This document shows, piece by piece, positions 7,764 to 16,888 of a stretch of 64,000 nt of DNA; the stretch's first letter is position 1, and every line of letters starts with the position of its first letter. The translations under genes and the position numbers were made by a program. The notes under the pieces are model-generated. The model saw only the letters and a program-made list of their open reading frames with translations. It had not been told where the DNA came from and searched no databases. This DNA comes from Saccharothrix sp. NRRL B-16348 (GTDB lineage: Bacteria; Actinomycetota; Actinomycetes; Mycobacteriales; Pseudonocardiaceae): the NCBI RefSeq assembly GCF_001280085.1, contig NZ_LGED01000269.1:1-64000 (forward strand). Direction: 5' to 3'.

Positions 7764-9101
7764 GTGCTGACCATGGAAGACCGCATCGCCGACCGGCTGC
7801 GCCGCGTCGACTACCGCACCTGGCGCGACAAGGTCACCGCGACCGGTGGTTGCGCCCAACCGATCCGGATGACCGGTGGCTGGCAGGTCCAGGACCAGGC
7901 CACCGGGGCACTACTGGACTGGCACGGCGGGGACGTGTTCATCCCCTGCGGCAACCGCCGTGAGTCCGTGTGTCCCTCGTGCTCCGACCGGTACGCCGCC
8001 GACGCCTACCACCTCATGCACGCGGGCCTGGCCGGTGGCTCCAAGGGCGTCCCGACCTCGGTCACGGAGAAGCCGCGCGTGTTCGCCACCCTGACCGCGC
8101 CGTCGTTCGGGCCGGTCCACAACCGGCGCACCACAAGCCGCGGTAAGACGCTGCCGTGCGCGTGCGGCACCTGGCACCACCCCGACGACCCCGCCATCGG
8201 CACGCCGCTGGATCCCGACACCTACGACTACGTCGGCTCGGTGCTGTGGCAGGCCAACGCCGGGGAACTGTGGCACCGGTTCGTCACCACGCTCAAGCGT
8301 GAGCTGATGAAGGCGGCCGGTCTGCCGGTGCGCGAGTTCAAGGACCACGCGCGGCTCTCGTACGCCAAGGTCGCCGAGTACCAGCGACGCGGCCTGGTCC
8401 ACTTCCACGCCGTCGTCCGCCTGGACGGCCCGGACGGACCCACCGACCCGACACCGCAATGGGCGTCGGCGGAGCTGCTGGAGGCGGCCATCACCGGCGC
8501 CGCTCGTGCCGTCGCCCTGGACCAGGCGCTGCCGGACGGCACCGTGACCACACTGCGCTGGGGCTCGCAGGTCGACGTGCGGCGCATCCGCCCGACCAGC
8601 GCCCACGAGGTCGAAGCGGACGGCGAGATCAGCGAGTCCCGCCTGGCGGGCTACGTCGCGAAGTACGCCACCAAGGGCACCGGCAAGAGCGAGGCCGCCG
8701 ACCGGCCGATCCGCTCCCAGCTCGACATCGACCACCTGCGGGTGCACGCCCACCACCGCCGGATCATCCAGACCGCCTGGGACCTCGGCGACCTGGAGTA
8801 CCTGGCCAAGCTCAACCTGCGGCGCTGGGCACACATGCTCGCCTTCCGCGGCCACTTCCTGAGCAAGTCCCGCGCCTACTCCACCACCTTCAAAGCCATC
8901 CGGGGCGAACGCCGCGCGTTCCGCACCACCGAAATGCTCGACCAGCTCGGCCACGACCCCGGCTCGGTCCTGCTGGTCAACGACTGGACCTACACCGGCA
9001 CCGGCTACGCCGACGATGCCGAACGCGAACTGGCCCTGGCCATCGCGGAACGAACCCGCGAACAGCGCAAACAACGGTACGAACAGGAGGTAGCAGCATG
9101 A
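7764..9101 (+). CDS. repSA: Replication initiator, RepSA-type HUH endonuclease
   Basis: A 445-residue rolling-circle initiator of the pSAM2 RepSA type. Visible motifs are CPSCSDRYAADAYH near residue 70, FATLTAPSFGPVH near 110, the metal-binding HFH at 213-215 and the catalytic-type Y297-x3-Y301-x2-K304. In AICEs this protein nicks the origin for replication of the excised circle. GTG 7764 is chosen because AAAGGAGG at 7748-7755 is an ideal distance away. It overlaps xis by 4 bp and forms an operon with xis and int. Confidence 0.88.
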   Translation: MLTMEDRIADRLRRVDYRTWRDKVTATGGCAQPIRMTGGWQVQDQATGALLDWHGGDVFIPCGNRRESVCPSCSDRYAADAYHLMHAGLAGGSKGVPTSVTEKPRVFATLTAPSFGPVHNRRTTSRGKTLPCACGTWHHPDDPAIGTPLDPDTYDYVGSVLWQANAGELWHRFVTTLKRELMKAAGLPVREFKDHARLSYAKVAEYQRRGLVHFHAVVRLDGPDGPTDPTPQWASAELLEAAITGAARAVALDQALPDGTVTTLRWGSQVDVRRIRPTSAHEVEADGEISESRLAGYVAKYATKGTGKSEAADRPIRSQLDIDHLRVHAHHRRIIQTAWDLGDLEYLAKLNLRRWAHMLAFRGHFLSKSRAYSTTFKAIRGERRAFRTTEMLDQLGHDPGSVLLVNDWTYTGTGYADDAERELALAIAERTREQRKQRYEQEVAA

Positions 9102-9277
9102 GCAAGCTCTGGGGGATGAAAGAGGTCGCCGACTTCCTGGGCGTCCCGGTCAACACCCTCTACCAGTGGCGCAGCAAGAACTACGGGCCACCTGGCAAGC
9201 GCGTCGGCAAGTACGTGCGCTTCGTGCCCGACCAGGTCAAGGCGTGGTTCGAGTCGCTGCCGGACGGGATCGCGTGA
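9098..9277 (+). CDS. xis: Excisionase, MerR/HTH_17-type
   Basis: A 59-residue DNA-binding protein with a single winged helix-turn-helix (VADFLGVPVNTLYQWRSKNY) and a wing reading GKRVGKYVRF. These small proteins bend DNA at the attachment site and direct the integrase to excise. It overlaps rep by 4 bp (ATGA) and the integrase start by 1 bp, so all three are translationally coupled. CAGGAGG precedes the ATG. Confidence 0.88.
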   Translation: MSKLWGMKEVADFLGVPVNTLYQWRSKNYGPPGKRVGKYVRFVPDQVKAWFESLPDGIA

Positions 9278-10452
9278 TGGCACGTCAACCGCTGCCGCTC
9301 GGCACCTACGGCACGATCCGCACTTATCAGGACTCGGCGGGTTGGCGTGCGAGAACGAACTTCCGCGACTTCGACGGGGTCACCCGGCCGGTGGAACGCC
9401 GGGGCAGGACACAAGCGGCGGCGATTCGGGCGCTGAAGAAGGCACTCGCAGAGCGCACGACCCCGGTCGACTCGGAGGGCATTACGCCGGACATGCGGTT
9501 TCGCACGGCCGCTGAGCTGTGGTTGAGGGAGTTCCAACGGGCCGTTGACGCGGGCAAGCGGTCGTCCACATCGAAGGAGACCTACGAGAACAGGCTCAAC
9601 GGCCTGGTGCTGCCCGCGATCGGTGACCTTCGGGTTCGTGAGCTGACGGTGCCTCGGCTGGGCAGGGTGGTGGCTGCGGCGCAGGATCTGCACAGCTCGG
9701 CCACCGCCAAGACGGTCCGCACGATCCTGTCCGGCGTCTGCGGCCTGGCCGTCCGGCACGGCGCCCTTCCGGTCAACCCGGTGCGAGACGTAGAACGCCT
9801 GGAGGGCCGGAAGGTGCGGGCTCGGGCGTTGTCGCTGGACGAGCTGGCCGACCTCCTGGCCAAGCTGGACACCGACGAGACCGCCGTTCGTCACGACCTG
9901 CCGGACCTGGCGCGCTGGTACGCGGGCACTGGGGAACGGACCGGGGAAGGACTGGCGGTGCAGTGGCACCACCTCGACCTGGAAGCCGGGACGGTCGACT
10001 GGGGCGGCAGCCTGATCCGCGTCAAGGGCCAGGGCCAGCGGATCAACCAGGGCAAGACGGACGTGTCGGAACGCGCGTTGCCGCTGCCCGGATGGCTGGC
10101 TGCCGTCCTGCGTGAGCGGCGCGCCAGGCTCGCCGAACGCTTCGGGGTCGCGGAGAAGGACCTGGCCGGACCGGTGTTCCCGAACTCGCTCGGCGGCCTC
10201 CGCGACAAGCACAACACGCTTGCCCGCTGGCGTGAGTTCCGGGAACGAGCGGGCTACCCGTGGGTGACTTTCCGGACCTTCCGGAAATCGGTGGCGACGA
10301 TCTTGGACGAGGCGGGGCTGACCGGTCGGCAGATCGCTGACCAGCTCGGACACTCCAAGGTCAGCACGACCCAGGACGTCTACATGGCGCGCAGGGTGAC
10401 CAGCCGCAAGGCGGCCGACGCGCTGGAGGCGGTTAAGGGGTTCCGCCCGTAA
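9277..10452 (+). CDS. int: Tyrosine recombinase (integrase) of the AICE
   Basis: A 391-residue integrase with an arm-binding N-terminus, a core-binding SAM-like domain (about 75-170) and a C-terminal catalytic domain. Catalytic residues seen are R221 (GERTGE), R336, H359 (LGHSKV) and Y369. The first residue of the HxxR box is Arg333 rather than His (RTFRK), an unusual substitution. The gene ends 68 bp before the tRNA 3' end, the standard int-attachment arrangement. Confidence 0.92.
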   Translation: MARQPLPLGTYGTIRTYQDSAGWRARTNFRDFDGVTRPVERRGRTQAAAIRALKKALAERTTPVDSEGITPDMRFRTAAELWLREFQRAVDAGKRSSTSKETYENRLNGLVLPAIGDLRVRELTVPRLGRVVAAAQDLHSSATAKTVRTILSGVCGLAVRHGALPVNPVRDVERLEGRKVRARALSLDELADLLAKLDTDETAVRHDLPDLARWYAGTGERTGEGLAVQWHHLDLEAGTVDWGGSLIRVKGQGQRINQGKTDVSERALPLPGWLAAVLRERRARLAERFGVAEKDLAGPVFPNSLGGLRDKHNTLARWREFRERAGYPWVTFRTFRKSVATILDEAGLTGRQIADQLGHSKVSTTQDVYMARRVTSRKAADALEAVKGFRP

Positions 10453-10464
10453 AGTGGGGCAAAA

Positions 10465-10500
10465 GGGTGGCGTTGATCATGCTCCGATTCAACGCCACCC
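10465..10500 (+). terminator. Intrinsic terminator after int
   Basis: GGGTGGCGTTGA (10465-10476) pairs perfectly with TCAACGCCACCC (10489-10500), loop 12 nt. It lies between the integrase stop and the tRNA and should stop readthrough into the antisense of the tRNA. Confidence 0.75.
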
Positions 10501-10519
10501 CTCTGACCAGCTCGAACAG

Positions 10520-10594
10520 TGGGGCGGGTGGGGTTCGAACCCACGACCTGACGGATTATGAGTCCGCTGCTCTGACCGGCTGAGCTACCGCCCC
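10520..10594 (-). tRNA. tRNA-Met (CAT), AICE attachment site
   Basis: The minus strand folds into a complete cloverleaf. A 7-bp acceptor stem GGGGCGG/CCGCCCC, a D-arm GCTC...GAGC, an anticodon loop CTCATAA with CAT at 10558-10560, and a T-arm GTGGG-TTCGAAC-CCCAC are all present. The 3' end (10520) faces the integrase gene, so the 3' half is the expected attB/attR core. Elongator Met is favoured; tRNA-Ile2 with a modified CAT anticodon cannot be excluded. Confidence 0.9.
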
Positions 10595-10681
10595 CCTGAC
10601 GTGCGGTTCCGGAGGGTACAGAGGGTGGTTGCCCGGCGTCTCGACAACCCGGGCGGCGTGACCAAGCTGTGCACTGGCGGA

Positions 10682-11528
10682 CTACGGGGCTCCGAGGTCG
10701 GCTGGGCGGTAGCCCGTCGGGTAGCCCGGGTAGCTGCGGTTCTTCGGGTCGTTGGTCAGGCGGGGTGTCCTGCGAGGCGGGAGGAGGCGGACGGTGGTGG
10801 CGCGGGCGCGCAGGGCCGTTCGCGCGGCTCTGGTGAGCCACGCCGGCTGTGCAGGGAAGCCGAAGGCGGTGAGCATCGGCCCGTCGAGCATCGCCAGCAC
10901 CGCGCGGGACGTCAGCGCAGGTGGCGCCGGGTACCAGGAGCAGAACAGGTCCAGCGTGTACTGGCCGATGGCGCGGTTGGTGTCGCTGTAGGTGAAGTGC
11001 TGCTCCTCGTACTCGCGCTTGAACGCCAGGTAAGCGGAGTAGGTGGGTGGCAGCTCCTTGATGCCCATCCGGACGCCCACGGCGGAGTAGAAGTGGAACG
11101 CGGCCAGCCGCTCGTGGTCGGTCAGGGGCCGCCAGCCGTACCGGGTGATCCACTCGATCGGGTCGAAGATGAACGTCGACAGCACGTACCGCATGTCGTC
11201 GTTCGAGATCTCGTACCGGCCGTGCAGCCGGTTGACCACGCGCAGTGCTTCACGGCCCCGCGGCGAGTCGTAGCCGTGCTCCACCATCTCGGCCATCAGC
11301 AACGCCGTGTCGTCGTACCGCCGCTGCGGCCGGCGCTCGAACTCGCCCGTCTTCGCCAGCAACGCCGAGATCGACGGCACGCAGTAGGTCCGGAACAAGG
11401 CGAACTCCAGCGACCGCACGTAGTCCCACGGGAACTCGTACCCGGACGAGACGCGCATGATCTCGACGTGGTCCCGTTCCGGGTCGAGCGACGTGATCCG
11501 GCGGCGGTTGGCGAAGCGGTCGGCCATG
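10682..11528 (-). CDS. MpaB-type oxygenase (DUF2236 family)
   Basis: A 282-residue protein with the hallmarks of the DUF2236/MpaB/latex-clearing-protein superfamily: SSGYEFPWDYVRSLEFALFR near the start, MAEMVEHGYDSPRGREA and WITRYGWRPLTDHER in the middle. Members are often heme b-dependent oxygenases; the substrate here is unknown. ATG 11528 is used because upstream sequence in frame runs through the tRNA-Asn gene. First gene outside the integrated element, transcribed alone. Confidence 0.75.
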
Positions 11529-11646
11529 CGGCTCAGCCTGCCCCAAGAAACCGGCCCGGACGGTGTGACAATCGGGTGACTCGGGGGTACCCGGCCACCA
11601 TGAGACGACAAAACCCCAGGCCGGTGGACCTGGGGCTGCCATCGCG

Positions 11647-11718
11647 CTCCCCCTACTGGATTCGAACCAGTAACCCTTCGATTAACAGTCGAATGCTCTG
11701 CCGTTGAGCTAAGGGGGA
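11647..11718 (-). tRNA. tRNA-Asn (GTT)
   Basis: The minus strand gives a 72-nt cloverleaf: acceptor TCCCCCT...AGGGGGA, D-arm GCTC...GAGC, anticodon loop CTGTTAA with GTT, and T-arm ACTGG-TTCGAAT-CCAGT. Discriminator base is G. Confidence 0.93.
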
Positions 11719-11856
11719 ATGTTCTGTTGTAGGCCGGGCCTCTCGGCCCGACAGCACGTAACTCTAGCGCATCAGGAACAGTGCTCGCGCACACCCCCCT
11801 CCTCGTGCGGTAGGAAGGGGTGTGACCAGGCACGATCTCCAGGAGAGGACCACCTC

Positions 11857-12087
11857 ATGAAGGGCATCCTGCTCGGCGCCGCCGTCGGCTACGTCCTAGG
11901 GGCGCGCGCCGGACGCCAGCGCTACGACCAGATCGTGCGCGCCTACCGCTCCTTGGCCGACCACCCGGCCGTCCAGGGAGCGGCGGGCATCGTGCGCGCC
12001 AAGGTGGGCGAGAAGACCGGCTTCGGCCGGCACCAGCCCCACGCCAACGGCCACCGGCGCGACCCCGTCATCCCGCGCGCCAACTGA
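11857..12087 (+). CDS. Small YtxH-like membrane-associated protein
   Basis: A 76-residue protein starting at ATG 11857 behind AGGAGAGG. The N-terminal hydrophobic segment with GAAVGYVLGARAGRQRYDQI is typical of short actinobacterial YtxH-like proteins; the remainder is basic and helical. Function unknown. A hairpin follows the stop. Confidence 0.7.
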   Translation: MKGILLGAAVGYVLGARAGRQRYDQIVRAYRSLADHPAVQGAAGIVRAKVGEKTGFGRHQPHANGHRRDPVIPRAN

Positions 12088-12106
12088 CGCACGGACGCCG
12101 GAGTCG

Positions 12107-12121
12107 CCCTCGTCACGAGGG
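12107..12121. terminator. Short bidirectional hairpin between convergent genes
   Basis: CCCTCGT-C-ACGAGGG sits between the YtxH-like gene and the convergent methyltransferase gene. Confidence 0.5.
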
Positions 12122-12132
12122 GGCGGCCCCGG

Positions 12133-12879
12133 CTACGGCACCCGGGCCACGGCGAAGACCCGGCGGAACGGGAACCAGGTCGTGCCGTCCGATCGCCGCG
12201 GGTACGCCTCACGCAGCAGCGGCGCCAGCTGACCGCGGAACGCCGCCCAGTCGCGGTCGTCCAGCGCCGCCCGGATCGGCCGCAGCGCCGTCCCGGTGAT
12301 CCACTCCAGCACGGCGTCCTCCCCTTCCAGCCGCTGCAGGTACGTCGTCTCCCACGCGTCCACCGCACAGCCGTCGAGCACCTCGGCGTACCCCTGCGGA
12401 TCGAGCACCGGCGACGGCCGCAGCAGCCCGTGCAACGCGGGCCACGCCTCGGCGACCAGCGAGCGCACCAGCTCGTGCGACGGCCCGGAGAAGTTGCCCG
12501 GCACCTGCATCGCGAGCCACGCGCCGGACGGCAGCGCGCGCACCCACGTCCGGAGCAGGTCCTCGTGCCCCGGCACCCACTGCAGCACCGCGTTGGTCAC
12601 CACCACGTCGGTGTCCGGCTCGGGCGCCCACGTCGCCACGTCGCCGACCCGCGCGTCCACTCCGCGCGCCCGCGCGGCCGAGACCATCTCCGGTGACGAG
12701 TCCAGCGCCTCCACCACGGCCGACGGCCAGCGCTCGGCCAGCGACGCGGTCAGGTTCCCCGGGCCGCAGCCCAGGTCGACGACCCGCCGCGGCGACGTGG
12801 CGCCGACCCGTGCGACCAGCTCGTGGAACGGCCGCGACCGGTGGTCGGCGAACGCGAGGTACTTGCCCGGATCCCACAT
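12133..12879 (-). CDS. tam: Trans-aconitate 2-methyltransferase
   Basis: A 248-residue class I SAM methyltransferase. The SAM-binding motif is [20 protein letters not shown] (about residues 33-52), with the acidic strand-2 end at ALDSSPEM and [10 protein letters not shown] in motif II. The N-terminus [20 protein letters not shown] is characteristic of Tam, which methylates trans-aconitate and relieves aconitase inhibition. Encoded alone and convergent with the YtxH-like gene. Confidence 0.88.
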   Translation of the reverse strand: MWDPGKYLAFADHRSRPFHELVARVGATSPRRVVDLGCGPGNLTASLAERWPSAVVEALDSSPEMVSAARARGVDARVGDVATWAPEPDTDVVVTNAVLQWVPGHEDLLRTWVRALPSGAWLAMQVPGNFSGPSHELVRSLVAEAWPALHGLLRPSPVLDPQGYAEVLDGCAVDAWETTYLQRLEGEDAVLEWITGTALRPIRAALDDRDWAAFRGQLAPLLREAYPRRSDGTTWFPFRRVFAVARVP

Positions 12880-12932
12880 GTGCGCACCCCCAGTAACAGT
12901 ACGAACGTACTGCTACCGTACGCCGGGAACGG

Positions 12933-13451
12933 TCACCCGCGCAGCTTGGCGATCTTCGCCGCCACCGACGCGGCGACCTCGCGGACCCGCTCCACGTCGA
13001 CGCCGGGATCGGGACGCACCTGGAGCACCACGCCGTCCCGCCCGGTGACCTTCCGCTGCACGAACCACGCGCCGACCGTCGCGTTGTGCTCCCGCGACTT
13101 GATCGACCCGGTCACGCGCTCGTGCACGACCTCGGGCACCTTGCCCGGCGTCTCCAGCGGGAACCGCCGCGGCGCCAGGTCGCGCAGCAGCACGGCCTCG
13201 CCCGCCGTGCCCTCCTCGACGGCCTCGATCACCGCCAGCGCGTTGCCGGACCACGTCGCCTTGCTGATCAGGTGCCACCCGACCCGACGCGGACCGGGCT
13301 CCTCCGCGCCCGGCACCCACAGCCCGTGCGACGTCGCCACGAGCCACTCGGAGCCGACCGGCGCGGACGCCAGCACGACCTCGTCGGCCTCCAACGCACC
13401 GGTGAACCCCTCGGGCGCGCCCGAGCCGAAGATCCTCCGGAACAGCTTCAT
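12933..13451 (-). CDS. Conserved hypothetical protein downstream of dnaG
   Basis: A 172-residue protein starting MKLFRRIFGSG. The body is beta-rich (WLVATSHGLWVPG, VGWHLISKATWSG) and ends in a helical VREVAASVAAKIAKLRG. Its ATG overlaps the dnaG stop by one base (TGATG), so it is translationally coupled to primase. It resembles proteins often found beside actinobacterial dnaG; function unknown. Confidence 0.75.
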   Translation of the reverse strand: MKLFRRIFGSGAPEGFTGALEADEVVLASAPVGSEWLVATSHGLWVPGAEEPGPRRVGWHLISKATWSGNALAVIEAVEEGTAGEAVLLRDLAPRRFPLETPGKVPEVVHERVTGSIKSREHNATVGAWFVQRKVTGRDGVVLQVRPDPGVDVERVREVAASVAAKIAKLRG

Positions 13452-15346
13452 CACAGCCCGCCTGCCGCTTGTTGGCCCAACGCCTTGTGGTAGTCCTCCA
13501 GCGCGATGAGGTCGCCGAACAGGGCCCGGTACTCGTCGGGCTCCTCCACCGGCGACACCCGCCGCAGCCGGGACTTGATCTCGGTGATCTGCCCGGCGAC
13601 CAGGATCTGCTGCAACCGCGCCAGCACGCCCTGCACGTACCGGTACTCGTCGTCCGCCTTGACCCGCAGCTGCTCGACGGACAGCTCGGTCAGCACCGAC
13701 CGCACCGCCTGCTGCTTGCACGCCTGCGACACCGCGTCCAGGAACGCCGGGCCCGACAGCCCGGACGACGCGCCGCCCGCCTCCCGGATCGCCTGGTGCA
13801 ACGCCAGGTACGCGGGGTGCGTGAACGCCTCGTCGGGCAGCGAGTCGTAGTACGGCCCGGCCATCTCGGGCAGCTGCAACGCCGCCTTCAACGCCTCCCG
13901 CTGCGCCCACAGCGCCGGGTCGCGCGGGTCGGGGCGCGTCGGCCCGTCCACGTCCACGGCCAGCGCGCCCTGGTTCGGGTCGACGGGCGCGGCACGCCGT
14001 GCCGGCGCGGGCGCACGGCCGGTCGCCGTCTCGCGCACCCGGCGCACCACCGCCGCCTCGTCCTCCCAGCCGACCCACCAGGCCAGCCGGGTCGCGTAAC
14101 CGTCCCGCTTGGCCCGGTCCTTGATCTGGGCCACGAACGGCACCATGACCTTCAGCGCCTCGACCCGGCCGTCCACCGAGTCGAGGTCGTAGTCCTTCAG
14201 CCGCGTCTTGATGGCGAACTCGAACAGCGGCGTGCGGCGGGCCACCAGGTCGCGCACGGCCACGTCGCCCTTGTCCTGCCGCAGCTCGCACGGGTCCATG
14301 CCGTCCGGCGCGATCGCGATGTAGGTCTGCGCGGAGAACGCCTGCTCGCCCTCGAACGCCTTCAGCGCCGCCTTCTGCCCGGCCGCGTCGCCGTCGAAGG
14401 TGAAGATCACCTCGCCGTTCATCGAGTCGTCGATGAGCAGCCGGCGCAGCACGTTCATGTGGTCCGCGCCGAACGCCGTGCCGCAGGACGCGACCGCCGT
14501 GGGCACGCCCGCCAGGTGCATGGCCATCACGTCGGTGTAGCCCTCGACCACCACGGCCTGCCTGCGCTTGGCGATCTCCCGCTTGGCCAGGTCCAGCCCG
14601 AACAGCACCTGCGACTTCTTGTAGATCGGGCTCTCGCTGGTGTTGAGGTACTTGGCCTGGATCGGGTCGTCGTCGAAGATCCGGCGGGCGCCGAAGCCGA
14701 CGACCTCGCCGCCCATGTCCCGGATCGGCCACAGCAGCCTGCGGTGGAACCGGTCGATCGGGCCCTGCCTGCCCTCCTTGGTCAGCTGGGCCTTGATCAG
14801 CTCGGTGAGCTCGAACCCGCGCCCGAGGAGGTGCTTGGTGAGCTTGTCCCAGCCGCCGGGCGCGAAACCGCAGCCGAACTGCCGTGCCGCCGCCTCGTCG
14901 AAACCGCGTTGCGCCAGGAACTCCCGTGCGGCCAGCGCGTCCGGCGTGGCCAGCTGCTCGGCGTAGAACTCGGCGGCGACCCGGTGCGCCTCGATGAGCC
15001 TGCTGCGGGTGCCCCGGTCGCGCTGGACGGTCGCGCCGCCGCCCTCGTAGGTGAGCTGGATGCCCGCCCGGTCGGCCAGCCGTTCGACGGCTTCCACGAA
15101 CCCGAGGTGCTCGATCTTCATCACGAACGCGATGACGTCGCCGCCCTCGCCGCAGCCGAAGCAGTGGAACGTGCCGTGCGAGGGGCGGACGTTGAACGAC
15201 GGCGACTTCTCGTCGTGGAACGGGCACAGGCCCTTCAACGCGCCGGCGCCGGCTCCGCGCAGGGAGACGTGGTCACCCACGACCTCGTCGATCCGGCTCC
15301 GGTCACGCACCAATGCGACGTCGCTCTCCCGGATGCGTCCTGCCAC
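13451..15346 (-). CDS. dnaG: DNA primase
   Basis: A 631-residue DnaG that makes RNA primers at the replication fork. The CHC2 zinc finger (CPFHDEK...FHCFGCGEGGD) lies in the first 70 residues. The Toprim domain carries VVVEGYTDVMAMH near residue 265 and FTFDGDAAGQ near 315, and a DnaB-interacting C-terminal helical domain follows. GTG 15346 gives the standard actinobacterial N-terminus MAGRIRESDVALVRDRSRID; the frame extends further upstream without similarity. Divergent from the sigma factor gene 34 bp away. Confidence 0.97.
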   Translation of the reverse strand: MAGRIRESDVALVRDRSRIDEVVGDHVSLRGAGAGALKGLCPFHDEKSPSFNVRPSHGTFHCFGCGEGGDVIAFVMKIEHLGFVEAVERLADRAGIQLTYEGGGATVQRDRGTRSRLIEAHRVAAEFYAEQLATPDALAAREFLAQRGFDEAAARQFGCGFAPGGWDKLTKHLLGRGFELTELIKAQLTKEGRQGPIDRFHRRLLWPIRDMGGEVVGFGARRIFDDDPIQAKYLNTSESPIYKKSQVLFGLDLAKREIAKRRQAVVVEGYTDVMAMHLAGVPTAVASCGTAFGADHMNVLRRLLIDDSMNGEVIFTFDGDAAGQKAALKAFEGEQAFSAQTYIAIAPDGMDPCELRQDKGDVAVRDLVARRTPLFEFAIKTRLKDYDLDSVDGRVEALKVMVPFVAQIKDRAKRDGYATRLAWWVGWEDEAAVVRRVRETATGRAPAPARRAAPVDPNQGALAVDVDGPTRPDPRDPALWAQREALKAALQLPEMAGPYYDSLPDEAFTHPAYLALHQAIREAGGASSGLSGPAFLDAVSQACKQQAVRSVLTELSVEQLRVKADDEYRYVQGVLARLQQILVAGQITEIKSRLRRVSPVEEPDEYRALFGDLIALEDYHKALGQQAAGGL

Positions 15347-15380
15347 GTCGAGCGAGTCTAGTGCTGGCAGACTGGTGCCC

Positions 15381-16280
15381 GTGACCACCGGCGAGCAGAC
15401 CCTGGCCTCGACCTTCACCGGCCACCGCTCCCACCTGGTGGGCGTGGCCTACCGGCTCACCGGCAGCGTCTCGGACGCCGAGGACGCGGTGCAGGAGGCG
15501 TGGCTGCGGCTGGCCGGTCTGGGCGAGCAGGCCCGTGCCGAGATCCGGGACCTGCGCGGTTGGCTGACGACCGTGGTGGGCCGGATCTGCCTGGACCGGC
15601 TGCGGTCGGCGGCGGTGCGGCGGGAGCGGTACGTCGGGCAGTGGCTGCCCGAGCCGCTGGTCACCTCGGGCGAGGACGACCCGCTGGACGCGGTGGTGCG
15701 CGACGACGGCGTGCGGTTGGCGGCGTTGGTGGTGCTCGACCGGCTCACGCCCGAGCAGCGGGTGGCGTTCGTGCTGCACGACGCGTTCGGCGTGCCGTTC
15801 GCGGAGATCGCCGACGCCCTGGGCTGCACGGTCGCGACGGCCCGTCAGCACGCCTCACGTGGGCGCAAGGCGGCGGCCGACGCCGATCCGCCGCCGCGGG
15901 TGGCGCTGGAGGAGCAGCGCGAGGTGCTCGAGCGGTTCCTCCGGGCCCTGGCCACCGGCGACGTCGACGCGGTGATCGGCCTGCTGCACCCGGACGTGGT
16001 GCTCGTCGGCGACGGCGGCGGCAAGGCCAAGACCGCGGCCCGCGTCATCAGCGGCGCGGACAAGGTGGCGCGCTTCGTCCTCGGCCTGCTGCGCCGGTAC
16101 GGCGCGGTCGAGGGGCGGCCCGCGCTGGTCAACGGCGACGTCGGGCTGGTGTTCGGCGCCCAGGGCGAGCTCACGCCGAGGGTCGAGGCGGTCGTGGTGC
16201 GGGACGGCAAGGTGGCCGGCGTGTACGACATGTCGAACCCGGACAAGCTCGGCCACGTGCCGTTCCCCGCTGGTTCCTGA
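15381..16280 (+). CDS. sigJ: ECF41-family sigma factor (SigJ-like)
   Basis: A 299-residue extracytoplasmic-function sigma factor with sigma-2 (about 10-75, DAEDAVQEAWLRL), sigma-4 (about 110-165, ALGCTVATARQHASRG) and a fused SnoaL-like C-terminal domain. It has all three ECF41 signatures: WLPEPL in the linker, DGGGK near residue 215 and NPDKL near the C-terminus. In ECF41 the C-terminal extension modulates activity in place of an anti-sigma factor. The convergent gene is a carboxymuconolactone decarboxylase-like protein, the usual ECF41 partner. Start GTG 15381; GTG 15375 is possible. Confidence 0.92.
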   Translation: MTTGEQTLASTFTGHRSHLVGVAYRLTGSVSDAEDAVQEAWLRLAGLGEQARAEIRDLRGWLTTVVGRICLDRLRSAAVRRERYVGQWLPEPLVTSGEDDPLDAVVRDDGVRLAALVVLDRLTPEQRVAFVLHDAFGVPFAEIADALGCTVATARQHASRGRKAAADADPPPRVALEEQREVLERFLRALATGDVDAVIGLLHPDVVLVGDGGGKAKTAARVISGADKVARFVLGLLRRYGAVEGRPALVNGDVGLVFGAQGELTPRVEAVVVRDGKVAGVYDMSNPDKLGHVPFPAGS

Positions 16281-16286
16281 CACCGC

Positions 16287-16856
16287 CTACGGCAGCGGCA
16301 CCCGGCAGGCGTCACCCGAGGTGAAGCCCTGGTCGGTGATGCCGAACGCCGAGTTGAACCGGCCGCGCTGGTTCTCCAGCGCGATCAGGTAGGTCAGCTC
16401 GACCAGCCCCTGGTGGCCCAGCCGCCGGTCGAGTTCGGCGACCTGCTCGTCGGTGACGGCGGTCGGGGTCTCGGTCATCGCGTCGGCGTAGGCGAGGGCC
16501 AGCTTCTCCAGCTCGGTGTACTTGTCCGAGGTCCGGTAGTCGTGGATCTCCTTGAGCCGGTCGATGTCCAGGCCCTCGTGCTTGATCAGCATGGTGCCGA
16601 AGTCGACGCACCACGAGCAGCCGAGCTTCACCGCGGTCAGGTAGACCACCAGCTCGCGCAACGACACGGGCAGCGTCTTGGCGGCCTTCTCCACGGCCAT
16701 CTCGTGCCGTGCGCTCGCGACGAACAGCCGCTGGTGGTGCGCGGCCACCGTGAACGGCTCCGGCACCGCGCCGAACCGCTTCTTGGCGAACCGGTAGGCG
16801 AACTTCACCAGCGGGTTGGCCTGCTTGGTCGTGACGACCGGGATCCTGGGTGCCAT
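16287..16856 (-). CDS. Carboxymuconolactone decarboxylase/AhpD-like protein, ECF41 target
   Basis: A 189-residue AhpD/CMD-fold protein with the redox pair in GCSWCVDFG (about residue 110) and a helical core. Such proteins act as alkylhydroperoxidases or decarboxylases; the activity here is unknown. It is convergent with the ECF41 sigma gene, 6 bp apart, the arrangement conserved for ECF41. GAGGAGGGG precedes ATG 16856, and an ECF41-type promoter lies 33-59 bp upstream. Confidence 0.88.
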   Translation of the reverse strand: MAPRIPVVTTKQANPLVKFAYRFAKKRFGAVPEPFTVAAHHQRLFVASARHEMAVEKAAKTLPVSLRELVVYLTAVKLGCSWCVDFGTMLIKHEGLDIDRLKEIHDYRTSDKYTELEKLALAYADAMTETPTAVTDEQVAELDRRLGHQGLVELTYLIALENQRGRFNSAFGITDQGFTSGDACRVPLP

Positions 16857-16888
16857 GTCCCCTCCTCGTTTCGGGTCTTCACCCGGTG

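Larger units (their letters stand above)
1..10556. mobile_element. Right part of a pSAM2-type AICE integrated at tRNA-Met
   Basis: Gene order is that of actinomycete integrative and conjugative elements: Nudix, GntR repressor (KorSA-like), small accessory genes, TraB/FtsK-like translocase, membrane protein, replication initiator, excisionase, integrase, then a tRNA whose 3' end faces the integrase. The last three genes overlap by 4 bp and 1 bp, as in pSAM2-like rep-xis-int operons. The right boundary must lie in the tRNA 3' half (about 10,520-10,560). No second copy of the tRNA 3' end is visible in the first kilobase, so the left attachment site lies outside the window. Single-base frameshifts in traB and in a small gene suggest decay or sequencing error. 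Confidence 0.88.
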
